From Chaenocephalus aceratus (taxonomy: Eukaryota; Chordata; Actinopteri; Perciformes; Channichthyidae): a stretch of 64,000 bases of DNA. Positions 11,946 to 22,117 of the stretch are shown here, one piece after another. A program made the translations under genes and the position numbers. Numbering within the stretch: position 1 is the stretch's first letter; each line of letters opens with the position of its first letter. The notes beneath the pieces are model-generated. The model worked only from the letters and a program-made list of their open reading frames with translations, made no database searches and was not told where the DNA came from. The stretch is from positions 40,306,208-40,370,207 of the forward strand of contig CM043800.1 in the NCBI GenBank assembly GCA_023974075.1. Direction: 5' to 3'.

Positions 11946-12845
11946 AATTGGATTTATTTATTGAAACAATCTTTTAAATTAAAACTAGAGGCTCCACTTC
12001 CATGTATGATCAAAGTGACAAGGCAGTTCCTTGAACTTAGCATTTTAAATCAATTGCAATTTACGTATAAAACCATTTTTTATTTATTTTTTATTTAGTA
12101 CCATTGCAAAGACAATCTCTATTTATTCAACATATATAATGAATGTGAGTATTAGATCAACGTCATGTATTTTGGTGTCTGCAAAAGTAAGTGACAGCAC
12201 TTCCACCTTGTCTGTAGAATGAATGACCCAGTGCAGCAACACACGGCGGAGATGTGGTTCAACTTTACCCGTCTCGATGCTCGTTGCCAAAAGTGCAATA
12301 AGAGTTTAGCATGTAAGGGCGGTAACACGAGAAATGTGTCTAAACCTTTAGCAAAAGTGCACCACATTCAGACGGAGGAATGCACCGGGTTCGACTGTCT
12401 TTCTAGTAGCGCTGTAGCCCCAGTCCACGAGGAACGTTTCCACGTCAGGTGTTATGTATGCTAGCAGCAACACACGGAGTTAACACAATTATACAAACAT
12501 GGGTTAATGATTAGAGGTAACAGAGTTATTTAATTTGTTAAAGTTTCAGCTATTCTGTTTACAGTTCTGTCATCACATTATTTAATACGATTTGTTAAAA
12601 CACTGTTGTTTCTTTTGATGTGAAATATTATTTATTTCATTTAAATAAAAAGCAATGTCTTCATTGTTAGTTTCCACATGCCTAAAACAACCTCAAGCTA
12701 AATCTAAATGTTTATGGCTAAATAAGAGCGTTTGAGAAATTGTGCAAGGCGTAATAGTCCGAATAGTCGATTAATCGTTTCATTAATCGATTATCAAATT
12801 AGTCATTTGTTGCAACCCTAATTTAAATGCACATTGAAAAAAACA
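11946..12845 (+). mobile_element. hAT-type element remnant encoding a BED-finger fragment
   Basis: Absent from copy B, where 11945-like and 12848-like sequences are adjacent, so it is an insertion. At 12219-12370 an open frame reads WFNFTRLDARCQKCNKSL and then GGNTRNVSKPLAKVH, a BED-type zinc finger as found at the N-terminus of hAT transposases. The first of the two expected histidines is replaced by proline. The right end (12740-12830) has the AATCGATTA-rich, GTTGCAACCCTAA terminus common to fish hAT elements. The catalytic transposase domain is missing. A relative lies inverted at 55498-55900. Confidence 0.65.
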
Positions 12846-12906
12846 AACAATTTAGGGCAAATAAATTACATTAGAAAATAGAGTTTTATTGACTTCACCA
12901 TTGGAA

Positions 12907-13140
12907 CCCTTTTTACAGTGTAGATCAGGGATGGGCAACTTTGATGGTGGTGGGGGGCCACATAATTGATGTACTGGCCACCAGGGGGCCGCAGATTCAC
13001 TTGGAACACACACACAAAAATTCCATGTGTTGTATGTAATTATTAACAAATATACTAAGTCTGACATCTTCATTGACATTTTACAATCAAAGGGAACATC
13101 CCCAAAAAATGGGAACATCCTCTAATAAGCTCACTAAACA
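12907..13140. mobile_element. hAT-like terminus (CAGGGATGGGCAAC)
   Basis: The copy A/B similarity stops at about 12906, where CAGGGATGGGCAACTTTGA begins, a typical hAT terminal motif. The opposite terminus was not identified, so the extent is approximate. The segment includes a CTCF-like core CCACCAGGGGGCCG at 12978-12991. Confidence 0.4.
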
Positions 13141-13547
13141 AATATCAGTTCACAGAAATGTTATTTCATTTTTACAAGTGGCATGTTTGTATTGAACACG
13201 GCAGGGTCCGTGACAGTTTATTTTCTGCTGATTTCAAATAAACAAAGTCTTTTAAGAATATTAAACTTGTTTCGCCAAATTCAGATGATAAATACAACTT
13301 GTAAGCTTGTAAAGGCATAATTACAAGAGGCAACTTAACGTCACAGCAGGCATAACAACAGCCGGTGTTTCTTGTGAGGGTTTCCCCGGGAAACAAACAC
13401 AATACACACAAACGAGTCACAGATTGTTTTGCGGGTATTTGAAATCACGTACGCAGCTCGCGACGTAACTAGGAGTCTAGTGGACGGTATCAGTACTATT
13501 GATGGAAACCGTGACAATCAGACCGTTTTAACCACGTGTTTGGATCT

Positions 13548-13762
13548 GCCATCAGCGCTATTGATGGAAACCGTGACAATCACTTCCTTTCTGGATCGTG
13601 CAGCCACACTGATGCAGTAAGCAACCCCTGGTGGAGAGTGGACCTGCTGGAGCCCTAAATCGTCATCATCTCCAACAGAGGAGACTGCTGTTCAGAAAGG
13701 CTTGTGGGGGCACAGATCCACATCGGCAACTCTTTACACAACAATGGTTTATCAAACCCAGT
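13548..13762 (+). pseudogene. F-type lectin (fucolectin) domain exon, with a premature stop
   Basis: F-type lectins bind terminal fucose and act as secreted recognition proteins in fish. The plus-strand frame shows [35 protein letters not shown] and [14 protein letters not shown], in the order and spacing of the family. The His of CSHTD and the Arg-Gly-Asp of RGDCC correspond to the fucose-binding H...RxD signature. A TAA (13656-13658) stands where the related exon at 17485 has a TAC tyrosine codon. The exon ends at a GTAAGA donor (13763). Just upstream (13495-13530) an extra partial copy of the IDGNRDNQ segment is present, so the 5' boundary is uncertain. The exon is probably a pseudogene, although its key binding residues are still there. 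Confidence 0.8.
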
Positions 13763-13865
13763 GTAAGACATTTCCTGCACACATTTTATTCATTTGTTTT
13801 GTGTAACTGTCTGAGCATTTTGTTTATATTCTCCTCTCCCCTGTTAATTGCTCACCACGAGTAGA

Positions 13866-14258
13866 CAGAGGTGTATTAAGATGCTTTACTTGAGTAAAAG
13901 TACACCCTAGTTTCAAAATATTTAATTAAAAAGGTTTCTTAATTAAAAGTATTATCAGCAACATTTACTTAATTAATAAATGTACATATGTATGTGACAT
14001 TTCTAGATATATTCATGCATTTTACAAGTTTAATTGTATTTATATGATTTGACTGTTTTGTGACTGAAAGAGTTAGTCCCCTAGTTTAATTGTTTGAGAT
14101 ACATTTAGTTAAAAGTAGCTAAAGCTGTTTAATGAATGTACTGGAATAAAATTACATTATTTCCGTATTGAAATGTAGAGGAATAGGAGTAGAATTAAAT
14201 GGAAATACTCAAGTTAAGTACAAGTACCTCTGAATTGTAAATGTACTACCCACCTCTG
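13866..14258. mobile_element. hAT-like short element in a lectin intron
   Basis: The 393-bp unit starts CAGAGGTG and ends CACCTCTG. The flanks CGAGTAGA (13858-13865) and CCAGTAGA (14259-14266) form an 8-bp duplication with one mismatch. The interior is AT-rich and non-coding, with TACTTGAGTAAAAGTAC-type motifs common to fish elements. It lies between the two exons of a lectin domain. Confidence 0.75.
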
Positions 14259-14536
14259 CCAGTAGATTCTCATATAAACTATTCCTAAATGTTTCAACCA
14301 TGTAATTTTACTTATTTGCATTGCTTATCAAAAATATAGGCAATGCTGAAGTGCGTTAAACTTGCATCGTCTTTCATATCTCGCAGTGGGTGCCCCCCTG
14401 ATTGCAAAAAGGAGTCAGATTGTATAGAAGTCTATGATGAAAATTACCAGTTACCTTTTATCTAACTGGTGAAGCCTTAGCGGTATAAACATGTCATTCA
14501 TGTTCTTCTTTCTCACTTTTGTTCTCTTTCTTTTAG

Positions 14537-14690
14537 GGTTGATACAATTTCTACAATCGAGGCATTGTACACTCTGACTTTCACTGATCGTGTGGAGGGA
14601 CGTCACGTTATGTGACTGTGCGTATACCGGGTGAAGGAAAGGTCCTTGCCCTCTGTGAGGTGGAAGTCTACGGGTACCATGCCCCAACTG
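14537..14690 (+). pseudogene. F-type lectin C-terminal exon, frameshifted
   Basis: The exon starts after a TTTTAG acceptor and ends at a GTGAGG donor (14691). It encodes the end of an F-type lectin domain: the frame VTVRIPGEGKVLALCEVEVY is the conserved last strand, and YGYHAPTG leads into the donor. Near 14607 a short duplication of CGT/ACGT bases shifts the frame between EGR and YVTV, so the upstream half (VDTISTIEALYTLTF) and the downstream half are not in phase. Because the exon ends in a donor rather than a stop, this module was once followed by another, in line with tandem-domain fish fucolectins. Confidence 0.75.
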
Positions 14691-14844
14691 GTGAGGGTTT
14701 GGGATCTTACATAAATAATGTGTGATTTCCATCTAAATAAGGAACTGTCATATCAGCCAAGCGGCTGAAAGTTAACTCAATAAAGAAGTGCCTTAAACCT
14801 GCATTCTTTCTAAAAGTTAGTCAAAAGCGTCAGTTCCAAAATCT

Positions 14845-15036
14845 GGAGGGTGTGGCTCAGTGTGTTGGTCTTTGGATCAGGAGAGCACAGGTTCAAAACC
14901 CCACTGCAGTCAGCATGTCGTTGTGTCCCTTGGAAAAACGCTTCATCCCAAATGGCTCCTGTGGGGACTGCCCACAGTACTGAATGTATATAAGTCGCTT
15001 TGGATACAAGTGTCTAACAAGTGACATGTAATGTAA
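14845..15036 (+). mobile_element. tRNA-derived SINE (V-SINE-like)
   Basis: An A-box-like GTGTGGCTCAGTGTGTTGG (from about 14850) and a B box GGTTCAAAACC (14890-14900) mark a tRNA-like RNA polymerase III promoter. They are followed by the GCTTTGGATACAAGTGTCTAAC tail domain shared with 61147-61345. It is a retroposed element, not a tRNA gene, since the cloverleaf is degenerate. Confidence 0.75.
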
Positions 15037-16080
15037 TAATTGGATAATTTCCACTTAAAATAAACTGTGTGCCCTGAAACACATATTTCTCCATGAATGC
15101 ATGCCAAAGCCAAGCAGAATCCTTCAAGTTGCAAAATGACTCTTCAATGCTGTTTCAACTGTTTCATTTAGAAAATGTGGTATGCAAATGAGTGACCAAG
15201 TCAGTTAGTTGGCATAGACCTCATGTTAAATCAGCCAATACAAAGGTCAATACGTTTTCATATAATTATATTCATCCATGCCAATCAATGTCCACATAAG
15301 TCCATCACATTTTGATCGCTTCTCTGGTTGTTTTTAGGTTGTTTTTTGTTTTCAGCAGCAATATTATGTTCCTGAGAATACATAATAGTACACACATCAT
15401 CTAATCAAACCAGGAAGTTGTAACTTAAATGATCCACTTGGCAGTGTGTGGCATCTTTGTTTATCTGACCAGGAAGTACAACCAATGTTATCTGGGAATT
15501 TACAGTAAACTGCGAGCTCACAATAAAAACAAGAGACATTATATGAGTCTGTTTAAGCAATGTCTGGATTGAACTTGTGCACGGCTCCCTTGCTGTTGCT
15601 GATACTAGACTATTCCTGCAGATGTTTCCCTGTCACCTGTCTGTTTAAGGCCAGCAGGTGGAGCTGTTTCACAAAACCTCCTCTTTTTTAAAGTGTACAG
15701 CACCATCTTCATCTTGAAAAGAAGATCGCAAGAGATTGTTTTTAGTGAGGCATGCAAAGAAGTGTAGGCTTATTGAGAAAGGGGATTATTCAGATCTATA
15801 AACAGGTGATTTTATTCATGCTAACCTTTTGTATTCTGACACAATACTGCCTGGGCAGGGAGAGAAAATAAGTTGGACAAAAGTGTGCACAAAGCATACA
15901 AAATTATTCGTACTTAGCTGCCAATTCTCTCTGAATTTTGGGCAGAAAATTGTATTCAAGCATCAGGTTAATCACTTAAGGATTTAGCTCTATCGTTGAC
16001 TTTTTACACTTTCTCAATTAGCTACCATATTATATTATGTATGTTGATTATTACTCGGATGGACATCCCGGGGCAAAGCA
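15037..16080. other. Gene-free intergenic or intronic stretch
   Basis: AT-rich sequence without a supported exon or repeat family that I can name. A CTCF-like near-match, CCAGCAGGTGGAG, occurs at about 15652. Confidence 0.5.
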
Positions 16081-17090
16081 TAATCCATGGAGGGGATCTG
16101 GGGCGGACGGCACGGGGGCAAGGCAGAGTTCGAGGAGGGGGTCTCGGACGGACGGCCCGGGGGCAAGGCAGAGTTCAAGGAGGGGGTCTCGGGCGGACGG
16201 CACGGGGTAAGTCAGAGTTCGAGGAGGGGGTCTCGGACGGACGGCCGGGGGCAAGGCAGAGTTCGAGGAGGGGGTCTCGGGCGGATGACCCGGGGGCAAG
16301 TCAGAGTCCATGGATGGGGTCTCGGGCGGATGGCCCGGGGGCAAGGCAGAGTTCGAGGAGTCAGGGGACCGGGCTCGAGGGCGAAGAGCACGGCTGGGGA
16401 ACTCAGGAGGCCGGGCTTGAGGGCGAAGGCCACGGCACTCAGGGGGCAGGGCTCGAGGGCGAAGACCGCACAGCTCAGGAGGACGGACGGGACCCGGTGT
16501 CGGCCGGACAGGCCCCGGAGCCGGTGGGACAGGCGTAGACGGGATCCTGGACATGACTTGGGCTGGTGTCAATGGGACCCCGGATGGAGCAAGGGCTGGT
16601 GTAGATTGGACCACCAACACAACAGAGCAAGGAGTAGGCAGGGCCCTGGTGGAAGAGGACAAGGAGTTGGCAGGACCCCCGGCAAGACAGGTGACGGCGG
16701 GGCCCCCAAAGGCACAGGACATAGGGTTGGCAGGACCCCCTGCAGAAGAGTAGTCGGCGGGACCTCCAACGGCACAGGACATAGGGTTGGCAGGACCCCC
16801 GGCAGAAGAGTAGTCGGCGGGACCCCAACGGGACAGGACATGGAGTTGGCAGGACCCCCAGCGGAACCTCCAACGGCACTTGAGTAAGAACTTGAGAAGG
16901 GACTTGAGTAGGGACTAGAGAAGGGACTTGAATAGGGATTGGAGAGGGGACTTGAGATGGAATTCGAGAGGCAACTCGAGAAGTGACTTGAGAGGGAACT
17001 CGAGAGGTGACTTGAGAGGGAACTCGAGAGGTGACTTGAGAGGGAACTCGAGAGGTGACTTGAGAGGGGACTCGAGAACATACAGCAGAG
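16081..17090. repeat. Compound GC-rich minisatellite block
   Basis: There are four successive tandem arrays. (1) 16105-16360: about six copies of a 44-45-bp unit around GGCAAGGCAGAGTTCGAGGA. (2) 16367-16480: about three copies of a 40-50-bp unit around CCGGGCTCGAGGGCGAAG. (3) 16660-16860: about four copies of a roughly 60-bp unit around GTTGGCAGGACCCCC. (4) 16880-17080: about ten copies of a 20-24-bp unit around GAGAGGGAACTCGAGAGGTG. Unit lengths near multiples of three keep long frames open on both strands, up to 266 codons. Those frames are compositionally repetitive and match no family I recognise, so I do not call a gene. Confidence 0.85.
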
Positions 17091-17484
17091 AACTGACCCC
17101 TTGGTAAATAAGGCAATTGTTTGAAAAACAAAATGCACAGTTGTAGATTACAGATTGTTCATGGAGGCTAGAAACATTATTGTTGAAAAGCTCTATCAGA
17201 CATTAATTGACCAATCAAAACTTGTGTGTGTTGTGGATAATTTCACGACATCGTGTCAATAAAATATCCAGTGCTGTTGAATGGGATGCTATTCATGTAT
17301 AAATTAGTGACTGATTGCAAACATCTTTACCCAATGAACTAAAACACGAGTTGATATGTCGATGTTCTGTTCACAACTTGTGTTGGTTGCCCTCAAGCGG
17401 CCAACGTTTTTTTTCATGTTCATTGATTACATTTTTTTTTTCCATCCACCAAATATTTATTTATTTCAAATGTCTCATTTACAG

Positions 17485-17712
17485 AAAATGTGGCCTTGCG
17501 TGGAAAAGCAAGCCAGTCAGGGCGTAATCCAGACTATTATGGAGACGCAAACAAAGCTATTGATGGAAGCCTGATTCTAACTATCTTGCTGGTTCATGCT
17601 ACTGGTTGGCAGACCAACCCCTGGTGGAGAGTGGACCTGCTGGAGTCCTACATCGTCACCTCCATCATCACATCGGCAACCCTTTAAAAGACAATGGCGT
17701 GGCAAACCCAGT
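17485..17712 (+). pseudogene. F-type lectin exon with a deleted fucose-binding loop
   Basis: The exon follows a TTTACAG acceptor (ending 17484) and ends at a GTGAGT donor (17713). Its frame begins ENVALRGKASQS, the start of an F-type lectin domain, and continues [20 protein letters not shown] and IVTS. The sequence then jumps to HIGNPLKDNGVANPV, so the segment that should contain the RGDCC-type binding loop is missing. The GSCSHT block is also altered (TILLVHATG). After the jump the upstream frame runs into a stop at 17685. The splice sites look sound, but the product would not keep the fucose-binding signature. The ERV lies in the following intron, 128 bp downstream. Confidence 0.75.
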
Positions 17713-17840
17713 GTGAGTGGCTGCAATGATTTCTTGATTACAAGGCTAACCCCAGGAAATAATTTAGCAGCATCCAGATCGTGATTAATTCGCTGTCGAA
17801 AGAATGTCTCTCAGAAAGTGTTAGAATAATGTATGACTGT

Positions 17841-18339
17841 TGTTAGAAAAATATCACTCGACACCAGGTTGAGAATCAATGATCAGGTAACTAATGTATT
17901 CTTGCAAGAAGGAGCAGAGTTAAATCACATACAAGTATATGGGTTAACTCACACACATAGGGTATGTAGCTAAAAGGAACAGCAAAAAAACATCAGGCTT
18001 ATATAGTCCAAAACACAGGAGATAACAAAAAAGTCGTACATCGAGGGTGGCGCTAATATCAGCCACGGGTGTCGGAAAGTCGGGTCATCTGCGATGAGTC
18101 ATCTGCGATGGGTCATCTGTGACGTCTTCTGGAAAGAGTCACGTACTTCCTTCACGCTTCATAGAAATGAGATATTTAGAAGACAGCAAGTCTGTCTTCT
18201 CAATAAATATCAACAACCTGAAATGCCCTGCCTCCTCCTATCACAAGAAGAGGCAGCTGCAAGGTCATACACAGTTCCACACATGATATCAGTGCATTAA
18301 AACAACCCAAAGAGTGGAGAAAACAGTATTTCTCCAACA
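17841..18339 (-). repeat. 3' LTR of the class I-like ERV (minus strand)
   Basis: This 499-bp sequence begins TGTTAGAAAA and ends TCTCCAACA on the plus strand. It is repeated with a few percent difference at 26134-26619. On the minus strand it follows a purine tract (AACAGGAGGGA) just after the end of pol. TG...CA ends are present. No 4-bp duplication can be checked against a right flank, because the provirus is joined to a second copy. Confidence 0.88.
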
Positions 18340-18842
18340 TATCCCTCCTGTTATACTATGGAATAACATAGAACTTGGAAAAATACAAATGATTATAAAA
18401 GATAAAAAATTCATAATACAAAAGTACCCAAACGGCTGAGGTAGGTAGATTGTATAGGCACATTTTTTTAATGTAATCCGAATGGTTGCCATGGTTTAAT
18501 TCTTCCTCTGTACATCATCAGTTTCTATCACTCAGACCCGTTACTGTTTCCCTGCTAACATCCACTCTTTAAATTCTACTGGGTTCTGTTGGTTTTCTTC
18601 ACTGGTTGAGACAAGTGCCCTTATTGGAATCACCTCCCTTTGTAGCCAGACTTCACCACAGTAGAGGCGAGTTTCTGTCTTTAGGTTTAAAACAGCTTCA
18701 CAGTCAGATGTATCCAGGTGGTCTCTCCGCCACTCTAACTGCAGTCGGTGTAGACAGGAGTGCTTGGTAGGGACCCTCCCACTTGGGCGAGTGCCAGCTC
18801 TTCCTCTTTATCGCTCTGGTGAACACTCACTCTCCTGGTTTC
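18340..18842 (-). pseudogene. ERV pol 3' end: integrase C-terminal domain and pol-LTR junction
   Basis: Read on the minus strand, 18842 down to about 18720 encodes the integrase C-terminal domain: a lysine/arginine-rich stretch, then the KWEGPYQ motif, then a SWIHL-type ending as in gammaretrovirus-like integrases. The rest to the polypurine tract has stops in all frames. No envelope gene is present between integrase and LTR. An L2 LINE insertion separates this piece from the rest of integrase at 22118. The equivalent uninterrupted piece is at 26620-27125. Confidence 0.75.
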
Positions 18843-21224
18843 AACTAACTCCTGGTTACAGCGCCTCGACCTGGCTGTATCTGACCATCACGCCATCCTC
18901 TTCACTGTTTCCGGTCTCCCTGCCCAGGCAGCATCCTAAACGCACCATTATGTTTAGGAACATTAAGACTGTGAGTGCACCGGCCCTATCCGACCTGATA
19001 GCTACCCACATGGCTTCGGGTCCCTCCGACTCCACCGTGGACGGCCTGGTAGCCCACTACAACACTGCCATATCCCTCAGTCTCAACTCTCTCGCCCCCA
19101 TTAAAACCCGGACTGTTTCCTTCACCCGCCCTGCCCCCTGGTTCACACTGAACTCCGCCGTTTGAAGGCCTCTGGTCGCCAGCTGGAGAGGCTCTCCAAA
19201 AAAAACTGGCCTCACAGTCCACCTCCTGGCCTTTCGTGAGCATATAAAAACATACAAGGAAGCTCTCTCCCATGCCAAGACTCACTACTACTTCCGTCTC
19301 ATTGGTGCTCAGCAAAGCAACCCCAGAAGACTGTTCTCCACCATCAACCGCCTACTACGGCCCCCTGACGCCCCCCAGCCCTCAGGGGCTCCCGATCTGT
19401 GCTCCAAATTCCTCGACTTCTTCCAGGCGAAAGTCGAGGCCATCCATCAGCAGCTCCTGATGACTGGCCCTTCCCCCCTACCTGCACCTCATTCTCCTGG
19501 TAACGCACCCCAAGCGCCGCGCCTCTCCCACTCCAACCTCTCCTCCTTCCCCCTGTGGATGCTCTCCAAGTGGCCAAACTGGTCAGCTCGGCCAAGACCT
19601 CCACCTGCTCCCTGGACCCCATGCCCACAGCCCTGGTCAAGGACTGCCTACCCACCCTCTGCCCCTACATGGTGGTTATCATCAACGCGTCTCTGGCTCC
19701 TGGTATAGTCCCCACCAGCTTCAAACTGGCCTCAGTCACCCCCATACTGGCCTGGACCCCGACGACCTCCAGAACAACCGGCCGATCTCCAACCTTCCCT
19801 TCCTCAGCAAAACTCTGGAAAGAGTGGTCGCCGGCCAACTCCATCTGTACATGTCCAACCATGAGCTCTATGAGCCCTTCCAATCCGGCTTCAGACAGCA
19901 ACACAGCACTGAGACCGCCCTCATCAAGATCACCAACGATCGCCTCATTGCTGCTGACTCTGGCCGCCTCAGCATCCTCATCCTCCTGGACCTCTCTGCA
20001 GCATTTGACACCATCTTTCACAACATCCTCCTCACCCGCCTCTCAGACCTCCGAGGTGTCACTGGCACAGCGCTGTCCTGGTTGACATCCTACCTCCACA
20101 ACAGGAAACAGTTTGTCTCCATCAGTGGCTCAAACTCACCCCCGGCCCCAGTCCACCACAGTGTACCCCAGGGCTCTGTGCTTGGCCCCCTCCTGTTCAC
20201 CATTTACATGCTCCCCCTCGGCCAGATCATCCGACATCATGGACTCAATTTCCACTGCTACGCTGATGATACCCAATTGTATCTCAGCACCACTCCATCC
20301 TCCCAGCTCCCCCTCAGTCTCTCATCAACTGCCTGCATGACATCAAAACATGGATGTTTTCTAACTATCTTAAGCTGAACAGCAATAAAACAGAGCTCAT
20401 GGTTGTGGCACCCAAGGCCCTGCTCCAGAAGGTTGGTGACTTCGTCCTTGAGGTCGACGGCTGCTCCATCTCCCCATCTCCTGAAGCCCGCAACCTGGGT
20501 GTCATCCTCGACTCCACCCTTTCCTCCCATTCCCACGTAAAATCTGTGACCAAATCGGCCTTTTACCACCTGAGGAACATTGCCAGACTCCGACCGTCAC
20601 TCTCGGAGTCGGTTGCCGAAACCCTAGTGCATGCGTTTGTCACCACCCGCTTGGACTACTGCAATGGTGTCCTGTTCGGGGTTCCCAACAAAACCCTGGA
20701 CAGGCTCCAGTATGTCCAAAACTGTGCTGCTAGGGTACTCACGCACACAAAGCCGTGGCAGCACATCACTCCCACCCTCATCCACCTACACTGGTTGCCG
20801 GTCAAGTCCTGCATATCTTACAAAGTCCTCCTCCTTACCTACAAGTCCCTCCATGCCCTTGCCCCCCAGTACCTATCGGACATCCTTCGCCCACATGCCC
20901 CACCCCAGAACCTGCGGTCCTCAGACTCTGGCCTGCTTACCACCCCCCGCACCAAACTGCGAACCTTCGGGGACAGAGCCTTCAGTGTGGCAGCCCCCAC
21001 CTTCTGGAACGCTCTCCCTGCGGAGATTCGCAACATCCCCACACTTGACGCCTTCAAAAGGGCCCTCAAGTCCCATCTGTTTGCCAAGGCTTTCGGCCCC
21101 TAAATCGATCTGTTGTTTTGTCTGTCTGACTTTTGTTTTGTTATGTTTGTTTTTGCCCTATTACTTGTAAAGCGACCTTGGGTCCCTTGAAAGGCGCTAT
21201 ATAAATCAAAGCTATTATTATTAC
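18843..21224 (+). mobile_element. L2/CR1-clade LINE, 5'-truncated, inserted in ERV pol
   Basis: The element starts within the endonuclease end (SDHHAILFT-type motif near 18890) and continues through reverse transcriptase: DLSAAFDTIFHNILL (about 19990), SVPQGSVLGPLLF (about 20160), [11 protein letters not shown] with the catalytic YADD at 20259-20270. The conserved C-terminal part follows (DYCNGVLFGVP, HWLPVKSCISYKVLLL, FWNALPAEIR), ending with a stop at about 21103. The 3' UTR ends in the L2-type tail GGCGCTATATAAATC plus an ATT-rich run. The C-terminal 249 codons (20354-21103) are open, but earlier frames are broken by several frameshifts. Its target is the integrase C-terminal coding region of the ERV. 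Confidence 0.88.
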
Positions 21225-22117
21225 TAGCCTTGTTTGAGACGCGTTGCGGCTCGCCTCGAAAATAGCCGATCTTCTTCTTCGCCTTCTTCTTCTTCTCTCG
21301 GTTTTTTGGCGGATTGCAAATAACTTTAAGGTGCATACCGCCACCTCCGGAGTCGGCTTGACTCGGTTTGCATTTCTAAAGAATGCACACATGTGTTTAA
21401 TCGTTAATGTCAGATATGTACTAAGTAAATACATTTGTTCCTGCTCAAGATTAGATTCAACTTTATTTTTATTGCACATATTACAGGTACAGAGAGTACG
21501 AAATGCAGTTTAGCTTCTAACCAGGTGCAACAAGCAGTAAAGTGAAAAGTAATGTACACAATCTACAGAATAACATATAGAATGAATTAAATGATGAATA
21601 AACAGTGGGGTATGAATACACTAGATATCAGCCTGTGAGCAGTATGAACAGTGTGTATGAATATGCTAAGATATAAAGTATGAAAACGGTAAGCAGTATA
21701 GTATAAAATATATGGATATTAATTTAATGATGAAACATTGTGGAACAATGATGAAAAATGTGAATGGAAGTGGCTGACGTAAAACTGACACAAAACAACA
21801 ACAAACTTTTGCTGAGCCAATTGGAGAGTTTCATCAGCAGCACGTGGTAAAAACCACCAATGAGTGCTCAGCTCGAGATACCAGCGAGTCGTTTCCCATC
21901 AAGCATTTCGCTTCCGTAGCCCGTGGAGAGGAACTGCGCCGCCGCGCCTCGCTCTCAAGGCTGCGGGCGTCTTTGTCCCGCGAGATTTCAACGTCTCATG
22001 TAGGCGAGCCTCCAGAGCAAGTCGGAAAAAATTACTAACCATCATGCAACACACTAGCAAGACGTTGATCGCAACTGCGCAGGTCTGCACAGATCTCGCT
22101 TGTCTCAAACAAGCCTA
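21225..22117. mobile_element. Non-autonomous element with 16-bp terminal inverted repeats, containing an L1-like 3' tail
   Basis: The left end TAGCCTTGTTTGAGAC and right end GTCTCAAACAAGCCTA are inverted copies with one internal difference from the family form TAGGCTTGTTTGAGAC seen at 50272. The interior is mostly non-coding. 21446-21740 (minus strand) resembles the 3' UTR of fish L1/Tx1 LINEs (GATTAGATTCAACTTTATTT). The superfamily is not identified. It abuts the L2 tail on one side and ERV pol on the other. Confidence 0.6.

Noticed and set aside
14850..14920. tRNA gene on the plus strand (also at 37871, 42250 and 61150)
   Set aside because: A and B boxes are present but the cloverleaf stems do not pair and SINE bodies follow; these are retroposed heads.
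16051..17138. Proline- or serine-rich proteins of 189-266 residues
   Set aside because: Overlapping open frames on both strands across minisatellites whose unit length is near a multiple of three; no recognisable domain.
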